The notes under the pieces were generated by a model. The model ran no database searches, was not told the origin of the DNA, and worked only from the letters and a program-made list of their open reading frames with translations. The position numbers and the translations under genes are program-made. From NCBI GenBank assembly GCA_051000755.1, contig JBPCNZ010000094.1, positions 1-49,792 on the forward strand: a DNA stretch of 49,792 bases, given 5' to 3'. This stretch comes from JALZAH01 sp051000755. GTDB lineage: Bacteria; Actinomycetota; Acidimicrobiia; Acidimicrobiales; Palsa-688. Positions 24,726 through 32,178 of the stretch are shown piece after piece (positions within the stretch are counted from its first letter, which is position 1; each line of letters begins with the position of its first letter).

Positions 24726-25637
24726 GTGCTCGCACTTCTCTTCCCCGGTCAAGGTTCGCAACGCCCCGGCATGGGCACGCCCTGGAAGGAGCATCGGTCC
24801 TGGACGCTCGCCGAGGAGATAGCCGACGCCACCGGGCGCGATGTCGCCTCCCTACTCCTCGATGCTGACGCGGAGACCCTCAAGGCCACCCGCAACGCCC
24901 AACTGGCCGCCTTCGCTCTGAGCCTGATCATCCTCGACGCCGCTCGCGCCGGAGGCCTCGATGACGCGTCGGTGGCGGCCGCCGCCGGGCACAGCCTCGG
25001 TGAGTACAGCGCCCTCGTCGCCATCGGCGTCCTGTCCGTCGCCGAAGGGGCCCGGCTGGTCGCCGCCCGGGGCGAGGCCATGCAGGGCGCGGCCGACGCC
25101 GCACCGGGCACCATGGCTGCGATCCTCGGGTTGGACGCCGAGCTGGTGGCCCAGGCCTGCGCTGACGTGGACGGGGCGTGGGTGGCCAACGACAACGCCC
25201 CGGGGCAGATCGTGATCGCCGGCACCGCCGCCGGGGTGGGGACCGCCGGGGCCAAGGCCACCGATCTGGGGGCCAAACGGGTGATGGCCCTGCCGGTGGG
25301 AGGAGCGTTTCACTCCCCTCTCATGGCGCCGGCCCAGGCCGACCTCGATGAGGCCCTGGCCGCCACGTCATGGGGTGACCCCCGCGTCCCGGTGATCGCC
25401 AACGTGGACGCCTCCGCCCACACCGATGGCTGGGGGGCACTGCTCTCGGGCCAGCTCGTGTCCCCGGTGCGATGGCGCCAATCGCTGCTGGCCCTGCCCG
25501 CCCTGGCCGTCACCGCCACCCTGGAGCTGGGCTCGGGGTCGGAGCTGTCGGGGATGGTCAAGCGGACCCTTGACGGGGTGGCCCGGGCCAACGTGGCCAA
25601 ACCCGAGGACCTGGCCGGCCTGGCCGACCTGGGCTGA
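24726..25637 (+). CDS. fabD: Malonyl-CoA:ACP transacylase
   Basis: 303 aa. The N-terminal LLFPGQGSQRPGMG, nucleophile Ser90 in AAAGHSLGEYSALVA and catalytic His196 in VGGAFHSPLM are all in place. The enzyme moves malonate from CoA to the acyl carrier protein for type II fatty-acid synthesis. In actinobacteria fabD usually leads a fabD-fabH-acpP-fabF operon; here it stands alone, with its stop 4 bp from a convergent acyl-CoA synthetase gene. The GTG at 24726 follows a TAACGT box by 7 nt. No later fab gene is in view. Confidence 0.95.
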   Translation: MLALLFPGQGSQRPGMGTPWKEHRSWTLAEEIADATGRDVASLLLDADAETLKATRNAQLAAFALSLIILDAARAGGLDDASVAAAAGHSLGEYSALVAIGVLSVAEGARLVAARGEAMQGAADAAPGTMAAILGLDAELVAQACADVDGAWVANDNAPGQIVIAGTAAGVGTAGAKATDLGAKRVMALPVGGAFHSPLMAPAQADLDEALAATSWGDPRVPVIANVDASAHTDGWGALLSGQLVSPVRWRQSLLALPALAVTATLELGSGSELSGMVKRTLDGVARANVAKPEDLAGLADLG

Positions 25638-25641
25638 GTGC

Positions 25642-27330
25642 TCAGCCGACCAGCTCGTCGCGCAGCCGGCGCTTGAGGATCTTGCCGGCCGGGTTGCGGG
25701 GCAGGGGCTCGTCGACGAACCACACGTGGTTGGGCACCTTGAAGGCGGCCAGCCTCTCTGCCACCGCCTGGCGGACCCCGGCCTCGTCGATGTCGCCGCC
25801 AGGCCTGCGCACGACCACGACCCCGACCTCCTCGCCGAGCACCGGGTGGGGGACACCGATGATGGCCGCCTCGACGATCGCCGGGTGCTCGTAGAGGACC
25901 GACTCGATCTCCACGCAGTAGACATTCTCGCCGCCCCGGATGAGCATGTCCTTGGCCCGGTCGACGATGTATACCCAGCCGTCCGCGTCGATGCGGGCCA
26001 CGTCGCCGGTGTGGAGCCACCCGCCACTGAACGTCTCGGCGGTGGCCTCGGGGCGCCGCCAGTAGCCCTTGACCACGTTGGGGCCCTTGATCCACAGCTC
26101 GCCGACGGCTCCGGCGGCGACATCGGCGCCGTGCTCGTCGACCACCTTGACGTCGACGACCGGCACGGGGGGCCCGACGCTGTCGGGCTTGGCCACGTAG
26201 TCGTCGCCCTGGTTCATGGTCGTCAATGAGGAGGTCTCGGTCAGCCCGTACCCGTTGGAGGCCGAACCGGCGGGGAACCTGGCCTTGATCCGCCGGACCA
26301 GGTCGGGGGGCGCGGGCGCCCCGCCGTAACCGACCGAGCGCACACTGGAGATGTCGCGCCTGTCGATGTCGGGATGGTCGAGGACGGCCATCACCATGGC
26401 CGGCACTCCCCCGAAGGTGGTCACCCCTTCCCGCTCGATCAGCTCCAGGGCCCGACCGGCGTCCCAGCGGTGCATCATCACCAGCTTGCCGCCCACAACG
26501 AGGTTGGTCACCAGGATCGAGTGGCAGCCGGTGGCGTGGAAGAACGGCACCGAGAGCAGGTAGGCGTTCGGCCCGGTGTCGGTGCGCTCCTGGCCCGAGC
26601 GCAGACCGGTGCGCAGGTTGACGTAGATCATGCTGAGCGGGTTGGTGCAGATGTTGCGATGGGTGCCCAGCGCGCCCTTGGGCCGGCCGGTCGTGCCCGA
26701 GGTGTAGAAGATGGTGGCGTCGTCATCGGTCGCCACCTCGACGGCGGGCAGATCCACCTGGTCGGGGACATTGCCCAAAACCTCCCAGAAACCGGCGTAT
26801 CCAGGCGACGGCGGGTGGGCCGCGACCGGGCGGGCCACCAGCACCGACTCGAGGGTCGCCACCCGGTCGAGCACATCACCGAGTCGTTCGAGGCGCTCGC
26901 CGTCACAGAGCAGCACCTTGGCCCCCGAGTCGCTCAGGCCGTACTCCAGCTCGTCGACACTCCACCAGGCGTTGAGGGGCACGACCACGGCCCCCGCCGC
27001 CGACGCCGCCCAGAAGGCGAAGGACCACTCGGGCACGTTGCGCATGGCCACGGCCACCCGGTCACCCTCCCGGACCCCGTAGCGATCCCGGAGGATGGCC
27101 GCCAGGTGAGCGGCGATGCGGAAGTGCTCCTCGAAGCTGAACCGTTCGTCCTCGTAGACCAAGAACGTGGCCTCGCCGTGGCCCCGACTCGAGCGCAGGA
27201 TGTCGGCAAGGGTGGCCGGCGCAGTCTTCCACACCCGGGTCGTCACGCCCCGCACGACGGCCTCGGCCATCTCGAACATCTGCCCGGGCGCAGTCAGGGC
27301 GGCGTCGGCGTCAGCAAGGGACATGGACAT
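25642..27330 (-). CDS. AMP-dependent acyl-CoA synthetase (FadD-like)
   Basis: 562 aa. The adenylate-forming motifs are in order: P-loop A3 TIFYTSGTTGRPKGALGTH, A5 SNGYGLTETSS, A7 WLHTGDVARIDADGWVYIVDRAKDMLIRGGENVYCVEIE and the catalytic Lys of A10 in PRNPAGKILKRRLRDEL. It activates a fatty or aromatic acid to its acyl-CoA through an acyl-AMP. The ~30-residue N-terminal extension before WKTAPATLADIL is not unusual. Substrate is unknown. It lies convergent to fabD and 37 bp downstream of the 27368 gene, so it may share the BCAA-operon transcript, though this is unsupported. Confidence 0.9.
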   Translation of the reverse strand: MSMSLADADAALTAPGQMFEMAEAVVRGVTTRVWKTAPATLADILRSSRGHGEATFLVYEDERFSFEEHFRIAAHLAAILRDRYGVREGDRVAVAMRNVPEWSFAFWAASAAGAVVVPLNAWWSVDELEYGLSDSGAKVLLCDGERLERLGDVLDRVATLESVLVARPVAAHPPSPGYAGFWEVLGNVPDQVDLPAVEVATDDDATIFYTSGTTGRPKGALGTHRNICTNPLSMIYVNLRTGLRSGQERTDTGPNAYLLSVPFFHATGCHSILVTNLVVGGKLVMMHRWDAGRALELIEREGVTTFGGVPAMVMAVLDHPDIDRRDISSVRSVGYGGAPAPPDLVRRIKARFPAGSASNGYGLTETSSLTTMNQGDDYVAKPDSVGPPVPVVDVKVVDEHGADVAAGAVGELWIKGPNVVKGYWRRPEATAETFSGGWLHTGDVARIDADGWVYIVDRAKDMLIRGGENVYCVEIESVLYEHPAIVEAAIIGVPHPVLGEEVGVVVVRRPGGDIDEAGVRQAVAERLAAFKVPNHVWFVDEPLPRNPAGKILKRRLRDELVG

Positions 27331-27367
27331 TTTTCCACGGTGCCACGCCAGGACTCAGCGGCGAAAG

Positions 27368-27880
27368 TCAGACGACGAAGAGGTTCTCCCACCCCCCCCG
27401 CACCCGTTCGGCAACGGCCGCGGGGGTGAGGAGCAGGGCCTCGGGGGCGATGGCGTCGACGATCGCCCGCTGGTCGGCGTAGTGGTGAGCGGCGCCGCGA
27501 AACAGCGGGACCCGCAGATCCACCAGTCCCGTGGGCGCCTCGACCAGATAGCCCCACAGGCTGTAACCCCACTCCATGTCGTAGATGACCGGGGCCCGGC
27601 CGACGGTGCCGGCCCGCTTGGCTCCGCACGCGAAGCATCCGGCCAGCACGTCATCAGGTGCCTCGCCGGGAGTCAGTACCAGGCGGTCGACGAAGCGCTT
27701 GGCCAGCTTCAAGCCGTATCCCAGGTCGGGGCCGGGTTGACCGAAGCCGGTCCCGATCGGGACGGCCTGGCCGGTCAAGTCGGCGGGCCGATCGGCGCGC
27801 CACGCCCCCGGCAGGGTCAGGCGGTCCGATGGCCGCACCCGGTCGGGGCCGTTCAGAGGGACATAGTCGGGCTGGGTCAC
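27368..27880 (-). CDS. Conserved hypothetical protein, 170 aa
   Basis: I do not recognise a named family. The protein is soluble, with a DYVPLNGPDRVRPSDRL N-terminus, a helical middle (GLKLAKRFVDRLVL) and a single CFACG pair of cysteines. The YDMEWGYSLWGYLVEAP stretch is aromatic-rich. AGGAGCG precedes the GTG at 27880. It follows cimA by 16 bp and is likely the last gene of the leuB-ilvE-cimA operon. Role unknown; the operon position might indicate amino-acid metabolism. Confidence 0.65.
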   Translation of the reverse strand: MTQPDYVPLNGPDRVRPSDRLTLPGAWRADRPADLTGQAVPIGTGFGQPGPDLGYGLKLAKRFVDRLVLTPGEAPDDVLAGCFACGAKRAGTVGRAPVIYDMEWGYSLWGYLVEAPTGLVDLRVPLFRGAAHHYADQRAIVDAIAPEALLLTPAAVAERVRGGWENLFVV

Positions 27881-27896
27881 CGCTCCTGCTTGGGGG

Positions 27897-29546
27897 TCAC
27901 GGAACCTGAGTCTGGTGGTCGGCGGCGCCGTGGAGCAACCCGAAGATCACCGAGGCGGCCAGCGCCTCCCATGAGGCTTCGATGATGTTCTCCGACACTC
28001 CGATGGTGGTCCAGCTGCGCTCGCCATCCGTGGAGTCGATGAGCACGCGGGTGACGGCCGCGGTGCCCCGTCCGGTGTCGAGCACCCGGACCTTGAAGTC
28101 GGTCAGGTGGATCCCGGCCAGCACCGGGTAGTGGGTGCCGATGGCCTTGCGCAAGGCCGCGTTCAAGGCGTCGACCGGTCCGCTGCCCTCGGCGACGGCC
28201 AGGATGCGCTCGTCACCGACGTGCACCTTGACGGTGGCCTCGGTGACCCACTGCCCTCCCTCGCCCAGATCGGCGACGACCCGGTGGCTCTCCAGGTGGA
28301 AGAACGGTTGCTTCCAGCCCGCCGCCTCCAGCATCAGCAGCTCCAGCGATCCGTCGGCCACCTCGAAGTGGTAGCCCCGGTGCTCGAGGTCCTTCAGGCG
28401 CTCGACGATCTCGCCGGTGGCGGCCTCGTCGAGCTCCACGCCGAGCTGTTCGGCCTTGAGGGAAACGGTGGAGCGACCGGCCATCTCCGACACGGCGAAG
28501 CGGGTGCCGTTGCCGACGGTGTCGGGCTCGATGTGCTCGTAGGCGTCCTTGGCCCGGGCGATGGCGCTGGTGTGCAGGCCCGCCTTGTGGGTGAACGCCG
28601 ACATCCCGACGAAGGGTTGGTCCGGTGCGGGCGCCACGTTGACCAGCTCGGCGATGTGATGGGAGACGGGGGTGAGGAGGCGGAGCCGGTCCCGGCCGAT
28701 GGTCTCTACCCCCATCTTCAGGGTCAGGTCCGGTACCGCCGAGGTCAGATCGGCGTTGCCGGTGCGCTCCCCGTAGCCGTTCACGCACCCCTGGACCTGG
28801 GTGACCCCTTGCCCCACGGCGATCAGGGAGTTGGCGACCGCGCAGCCCGAATCGTTGTGGAAGTGGCAGCCGAGGCCCACGCGGGTGCGGTCCCGCACCG
28901 CGCCGACGACCCGTTCGACGGCGAACGGCAGGGTCCCTCCGTTGGTGTCGCAGAGCACGAGGGTCTCGGCTCCGGCCTGCTCCGCAGCATGGAGGACGTC
29001 GAGGCTGAAGCCGGGGTTGTCCCGGAACCCGTCGAAGAAGTGTTCGGCGTCGAGGAACACCCTCCGGCCGTGGCTGCGGAGGAAGGCAACGGAATCGGCC
29101 ACCATGTCGACGGCCTCGGTGAGCGAGGTACGCAGAGCATCGACGACATGACGTTCGGACGCCTTGGCCACCAGGCACACGGCCGGCGTCCCGGCGGCCA
29201 GCAGATGGGCGAGGACGGGATCGGTCTCGGCCCGGCCATTGGCCTTCCTGGTCGACCCGAACGCCACGAGGGTAGCCGTGTGCAGATGGAGGTCCCCGGC
29301 TGCGGCCCGGCGGAAGAACTCCTCGTCCTTGGGGTTGGCGCCCGGCCAGCCCCCCTCGATGAACGCCACCCCGAGATGATCCAGTTGCTGGGCCACCCGG
29401 AGCTTGTCCTCCACGGTGAGCGACAGGCCTTCCTGCTGACTCCCGTCGCGCAGCGTGGTGTCGTAGATGTCCACGGAGGTTGGCAACGGGCGGCCCCCGG
29501 TCGCCGTCAGCGGCGTGTGACTGTGGGCGGGGCCCTCAGCTGACAT
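27897..29546 (-). CDS. cimA: (R)-citramalate synthase
   Basis: 549 aa. The TIM-barrel HMGL-like domain has DTTLRDGSQQEGLSLTVEDKLRVAQQLDHLG, FIEGGWPGANPKD and the divalent-metal motif HFHNDSGCAVANS; GYGERTGNADL follows. A C-terminal ~150 residues form the LeuA-type allosteric dimer domain (VTEATVKVHVGDE..DALNAALRKAI). It matches citramalate synthase (acetyl-CoA plus pyruvate) rather than isopropylmalate synthase. That gives a threonine-independent route to 2-oxobutyrate for isoleucine; leuB would act on the citramalate branch too. The ATG overlaps the ilvE end by 11 bp. Assignment to CimA rather than homocitrate synthase is from overall pattern. Confidence 0.9.
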   Translation of the reverse strand: MSAEGPAHSHTPLTATGGRPLPTSVDIYDTTLRDGSQQEGLSLTVEDKLRVAQQLDHLGVAFIEGGWPGANPKDEEFFRRAAAGDLHLHTATLVAFGSTRKANGRAETDPVLAHLLAAGTPAVCLVAKASERHVVDALRTSLTEAVDMVADSVAFLRSHGRRVFLDAEHFFDGFRDNPGFSLDVLHAAEQAGAETLVLCDTNGGTLPFAVERVVGAVRDRTRVGLGCHFHNDSGCAVANSLIAVGQGVTQVQGCVNGYGERTGNADLTSAVPDLTLKMGVETIGRDRLRLLTPVSHHIAELVNVAPAPDQPFVGMSAFTHKAGLHTSAIARAKDAYEHIEPDTVGNGTRFAVSEMAGRSTVSLKAEQLGVELDEAATGEIVERLKDLEHRGYHFEVADGSLELLMLEAAGWKQPFFHLESHRVVADLGEGGQWVTEATVKVHVGDERILAVAEGSGPVDALNAALRKAIGTHYPVLAGIHLTDFKVRVLDTGRGTAAVTRVLIDSTDGERSWTTIGVSENIIEASWEALAASVIFGLLHGAADHQTQVP

Positions 29547-30459
29547 GTTCGTTCCAGTCCTTGTAGCGATCGACCTTGCCCCGGACCGCCTCGCTGAAGG
29601 TCTCCTGGATGCGCCGGGTCATCGGCCCGGGCCGACCGTCACCGACCAGGCGGTCGTCGACCGAGGAGATGGGCACGACCTCGGCGGCGGTGCCGGAGAG
29701 GAACGCCTCCTCGGCCACATACAGGTCCGAGCGCAAGATGTTGCCCACCTCGACGGAGTAGCCGAGGTCCCGGGCGATGGTCAGCACCGACGACTGGGTG
29801 ATGCCCTCGAGGGCCCCGGCCGACGACGGCGGTGTGATGATCCGCCCCCCGCGCACGACGAAGAGGTTCTCCCCGGTGCACTCGCTCACATACCCCTGCG
29901 GTGAGAGCAGGATGGCCTCGTCGTAGCCGGCCTTGAGGGCCTCGATCTTGGCCATCGAGGAGTTGATGTACATGCCGGTGCCCTTGGCTGCGGGGGGCAT
30001 GGCGTTGGGATCGTGGCGCTGCCACGAGCTGATCTTCATCCGGACGCCCTGCTCCAGGCCGTCTTCACCCAGGTAGGCACCCCACGGCCACACCGCGATC
30101 GAAACGTTGACGGTGCAGGGGAGGGGGTTGAGGCCCATCTCCCCGTAGCCCAGGTAGACGATGGGCCGGATGTAACACTGATCGAGGCCGTTGACCCGCA
30201 CCGTGTCCTTGGTGGCGGAGATGATCTCGGTGACGGAGAAGGGCACGTCGATCATGAAGATCTTCGCGGAGTTGAACAGCCGGTGGATGTGGTCGGTGAG
30301 CCGGAAGACGGCAGGTCCCCGCTCGGTCGGATAGGCCCGGATGCCCTCGAAGACCCCGCAGCCGTAGTGGAGGGTGTGGGTCAGGATGTGGATCTTGGCG
30401 TCGTCCCAGTCGACGAGCTCGCCGTCCATCCAGATCTTCTCGGTCGGTTCAATCGGCAT
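29536..30459 (-). CDS. ilvE: Branched-chain amino-acid aminotransferase
   Basis: 307 aa, a fold-type IV PLP enzyme. It begins EKIWMDGELVDWDDAKIHILTHTLHYGCGVFEGIRAY, with YIRPIVYLGYGEMGLNP, the PLP-Lys in YDEAILLSPQGYVSECTGENLFVV..-type context (KAGYDEAILL) and GITQSSVLTIARDLG. It makes Leu, Ile and Val from their 2-oxoacids. AAAGGG precedes the ATG at 30459. It lies just after leuB (stop codon region 2 bp away) and before cimA, completing the branched-chain operon. Confidence 0.95.
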   Translation of the reverse strand: MPIEPTEKIWMDGELVDWDDAKIHILTHTLHYGCGVFEGIRAYPTERGPAVFRLTDHIHRLFNSAKIFMIDVPFSVTEIISATKDTVRVNGLDQCYIRPIVYLGYGEMGLNPLPCTVNVSIAVWPWGAYLGEDGLEQGVRMKISSWQRHDPNAMPPAAKGTGMYINSSMAKIEALKAGYDEAILLSPQGYVSECTGENLFVVRGGRIITPPSSAGALEGITQSSVLTIARDLGYSVEVGNILRSDLYVAEEAFLSGTAAEVVPISSVDDRLVGDGRPGPMTRRIQETFSEAVRGKVDRYKDWNEHVS

Positions 30460-30461
30460 CG

Positions 30462-31481
30462 CTATGACGCCCTTTCTGCAGCTAGTGCTCCAATGACGGC
30501 GTCGCCGATCTCCGAGGTCGAGAGAGAGGCGTCGGGGACAAGACCTTCCACGGCCATGGTCACTCGCCTGGCCTCGTCGGTGGCGCCAAGGAAGTCGAGC
30601 ATCATGGCCATGGAGATGATGGCCGCGGTGGGATTGGCCCGGCCCGTGCCGGCGATATCGGGGGCCGAGCCGTGCACCGGCTCGAACAGCGACGGCCCCG
30701 TCCTGGCCGGGTTCAGGTTGGCGGAGGCGGCCCGGCCGATGCCTCCGGCGATGGCTCCACCGAGGTCGGTGAGGATGTCGCCGAAGAGATTGTCGGTGAC
30801 AACCACGTCGTAGCGGTCCGGGGACTCGACGCAGTAGATGCACGCGGCGTCGACGTGGTTGTAGGCGGTGTCGACGTCGGGGTACTCGGTGGCCACCTGC
30901 TCGAACGTGCGCATCCACAGGTCACCGGAGAAGGTCAGCACGTTGGTCTTGTGCACGAGGGTCAGGTGGTGGCGGGGCCGGCTGCGGGCCAGATCGAACG
31001 CGTAGCGGACACAGCGCTCGACGCCGAAGCGGGTGTTGACCGAACCCTGGGTCGCCACTTCGGCCGGGGTGCCGTGCCGCAGGAAGCCGCCCTCGCCGGC
31101 GTAGGCCCCCTCGGTGTTCTCCCGGATGACGGCGAAGTCGATCGGTACCCCGGCACCGACACTCACGGGGGCCACGAAGGGCCGGAGGTTGACATAGAGA
31201 TCGAGGGCGAAGCGCAGCTTCAGCAGCAGTCCGCGCTCGAGGACCCCCGGCGGCACCTCCGGCGTGCCGATGGCGCCCAGGAGGATGGCGTCGAAACCGG
31301 CCAGCTCCTCGAGGACCGGGTCCGGCAGGACCTCGCCGGTGGCCAGGTACCGCCGTCCCCCCAGGTCGTAGTCGACGGTGTCGAGGTCGGCGCCGGCCGC
31401 CCTGCCCACCCTGAGGGCCTCGGCGATGACCTCGGTGCCGATCCCGTCGCCGGGGATCACGGCAATCCGGTTAGCTGTCAC
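30462..31481 (-). CDS. leuB: 3-isopropylmalate dehydrogenase
   Basis: 339 aa. IAVIPGDGIGTEVIAEALRV is the N-terminal signature; VIRENTEGAYAGEGG..LRHGTPAEVATQGSVNTRFGVERCVRYAF holds the substrate contacts; DNLFGDILTDLGGAIAGGIG is the metal site; EPVHGSAPDIAGTGRANPTA is the NAD site. It oxidatively decarboxylates 3-isopropylmalate for leucine and, with cimA downstream, could also serve the citramalate pathway. The GTG at 31481 follows AGAGGAT. An attenuator-like leader of about 140 nt precedes it. ilvE follows closely. Confidence 0.95.
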   Translation of the reverse strand: MTANRIAVIPGDGIGTEVIAEALRVGRAAGADLDTVDYDLGGRRYLATGEVLPDPVLEELAGFDAILLGAIGTPEVPPGVLERGLLLKLRFALDLYVNLRPFVAPVSVGAGVPIDFAVIRENTEGAYAGEGGFLRHGTPAEVATQGSVNTRFGVERCVRYAFDLARSRPRHHLTLVHKTNVLTFSGDLWMRTFEQVATEYPDVDTAYNHVDAACIYCVESPDRYDVVVTDNLFGDILTDLGGAIAGGIGRAASANLNPARTGPSLFEPVHGSAPDIAGTGRANPTAAIISMAMMLDFLGATDEARRVTMAVEGLVPDASLSTSEIGDAVIGALAAERAS

Positions 31482-31516
31482 GGACGAATCCTCTGCTCGG
31501 TTGTTTGAACTTGGAC

Positions 31517-31544
31517 AGAAAAGAACCGCCCCTCGAGGGACGGT
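31517..31544 (-). terminator. Attenuator-like terminator in leuB leader
   Basis: On the minus strand an 8-bp stem (ACCGTCCC with GGGGCGGT, one G-U, loop TCGA) is followed by TCTTTT, the only classical hairpin plus U-run I see in the window. It lies inside the leuB leader, 36 bp before the start, so it must be conditionally bypassed. Confidence 0.6.
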
Positions 31545-31577
31545 CAGAGCAGCACACCGGTGGTTACCACCGGTGTG
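31544..31577 (-). promoter_or_regulatory. Anti-terminator-type hairpin and Val-Leu-Leu stop mini-frame
   Basis: A perfect 11-bp stem (cacaccggtgg/ccaccggtgtg, 3-nt loop) sits just before the terminator. In one frame the codons GTG CTG CTC TGA (Val-Leu-Leu-stop, 31555-31544) lie across the 3' edge of this hairpin and touch the terminator. This suits ribosome-mediated attenuation by branched-chain amino acids. No ribosome site or ATG was found; only a GTG (GTGGTAACC...) could start the mini-frame. Confidence 0.4.
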
Positions 31578-31643
31578 GTACACGATGATGGGTACCGACC
31601 GGGTGGTCGGCGCGGCGGCGGTGAACGGGGTCACAGTCCTCAC

Positions 31644-31672
31644 AGTGTCGTGGATGGGGAAGGCGCCGTCAA
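31644..31672 (-). promoter_or_regulatory. Possible leuB operon promoter
   Basis: TTGACG (31672-31667) and GACACT (31649-31644) with a 17-bp spacer on the minus strand. The -35 is good; the -10 is weak. It would give a leader of about 155 nt holding both hairpins. Confidence 0.4.
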
Positions 31673-31678
31673 CCGCAG

Positions 31679-31684
31679 TAGCGT
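31679..31684 (+). promoter_or_regulatory. -10 element of greA
   Basis: TAGCGT lies 8 nt before the greA ATG at 31693, pointing to a leaderless transcript. It is back-to-back with the leuB promoter. Confidence 0.5.
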
Positions 31685-31692
31685 GGAACGCC

Positions 31693-32169
31693 ATGGCTGA
31701 GACGCAACTCACCCGCGACACCTATGACCGGCTGGCCGCGGAGCTCGAGGATCTCCGGACCCGTGGCCGGGTGGAGATCGCCCGCGCCATCGAAGCGGCC
31801 CGGGCCCTGGGCGATCTCTCCGAGAACGGCGACTACCACGCGGCCAAGGACAGCCAGGGCAAGATGGAGGCCCGGATCCGCCAGCTCGGCGCCACCCTCG
31901 AGGGTGCCCGGATCGTCGACGCGACCACGGCCGGCGCCACCGGCGAGGTGGCGACCGGCGTCGTCGTCTCGCTGCGCTACGTCGGCGACGACGACGTGGA
32001 GCGCTTCCTGATCGGCTCCATCGAGGAGCGCGGCGAAGGCGTCTCGGTCATCTCCCCCGCGTCTCCCCTGGGTCAGGCCCTGACCGGCGCCAAAGCGGGT
32101 GATCGGGTCTCCTACCAGGCGCCGAGCGGCACCCTCGAGGTTGATGTCGTCGCCGTCGGCGCCGACTGA
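31693..32169 (+). CDS. greA: Transcription elongation factor GreA
   Basis: 158 aa, the normal length. The N-terminal coiled coil (TRDTYDRLAAELEDLRTRGRVEIARAIEAARALGDLSENGDYHAAKDSQGKMEARIRQLGATLEGARIVD) carries the conserved DLSENGDY tip whose acidic residues enter the RNA polymerase secondary channel; the C-terminal FKBP-like domain ends ALTGAKAGDRVSYQAPSGTLEVDV. It rescues backtracked polymerase by promoting transcript cleavage. The next gene follows after 9 bp, possibly co-transcribed. Confidence 0.95.
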   Translation: MAETQLTRDTYDRLAAELEDLRTRGRVEIARAIEAARALGDLSENGDYHAAKDSQGKMEARIRQLGATLEGARIVDATTAGATGEVATGVVVSLRYVGDDDVERFLIGSIEERGEGVSVISPASPLGQALTGAKAGDRVSYQAPSGTLEVDVVAVGAD

Positions 32170-32178
32170 CCGGCCGAC

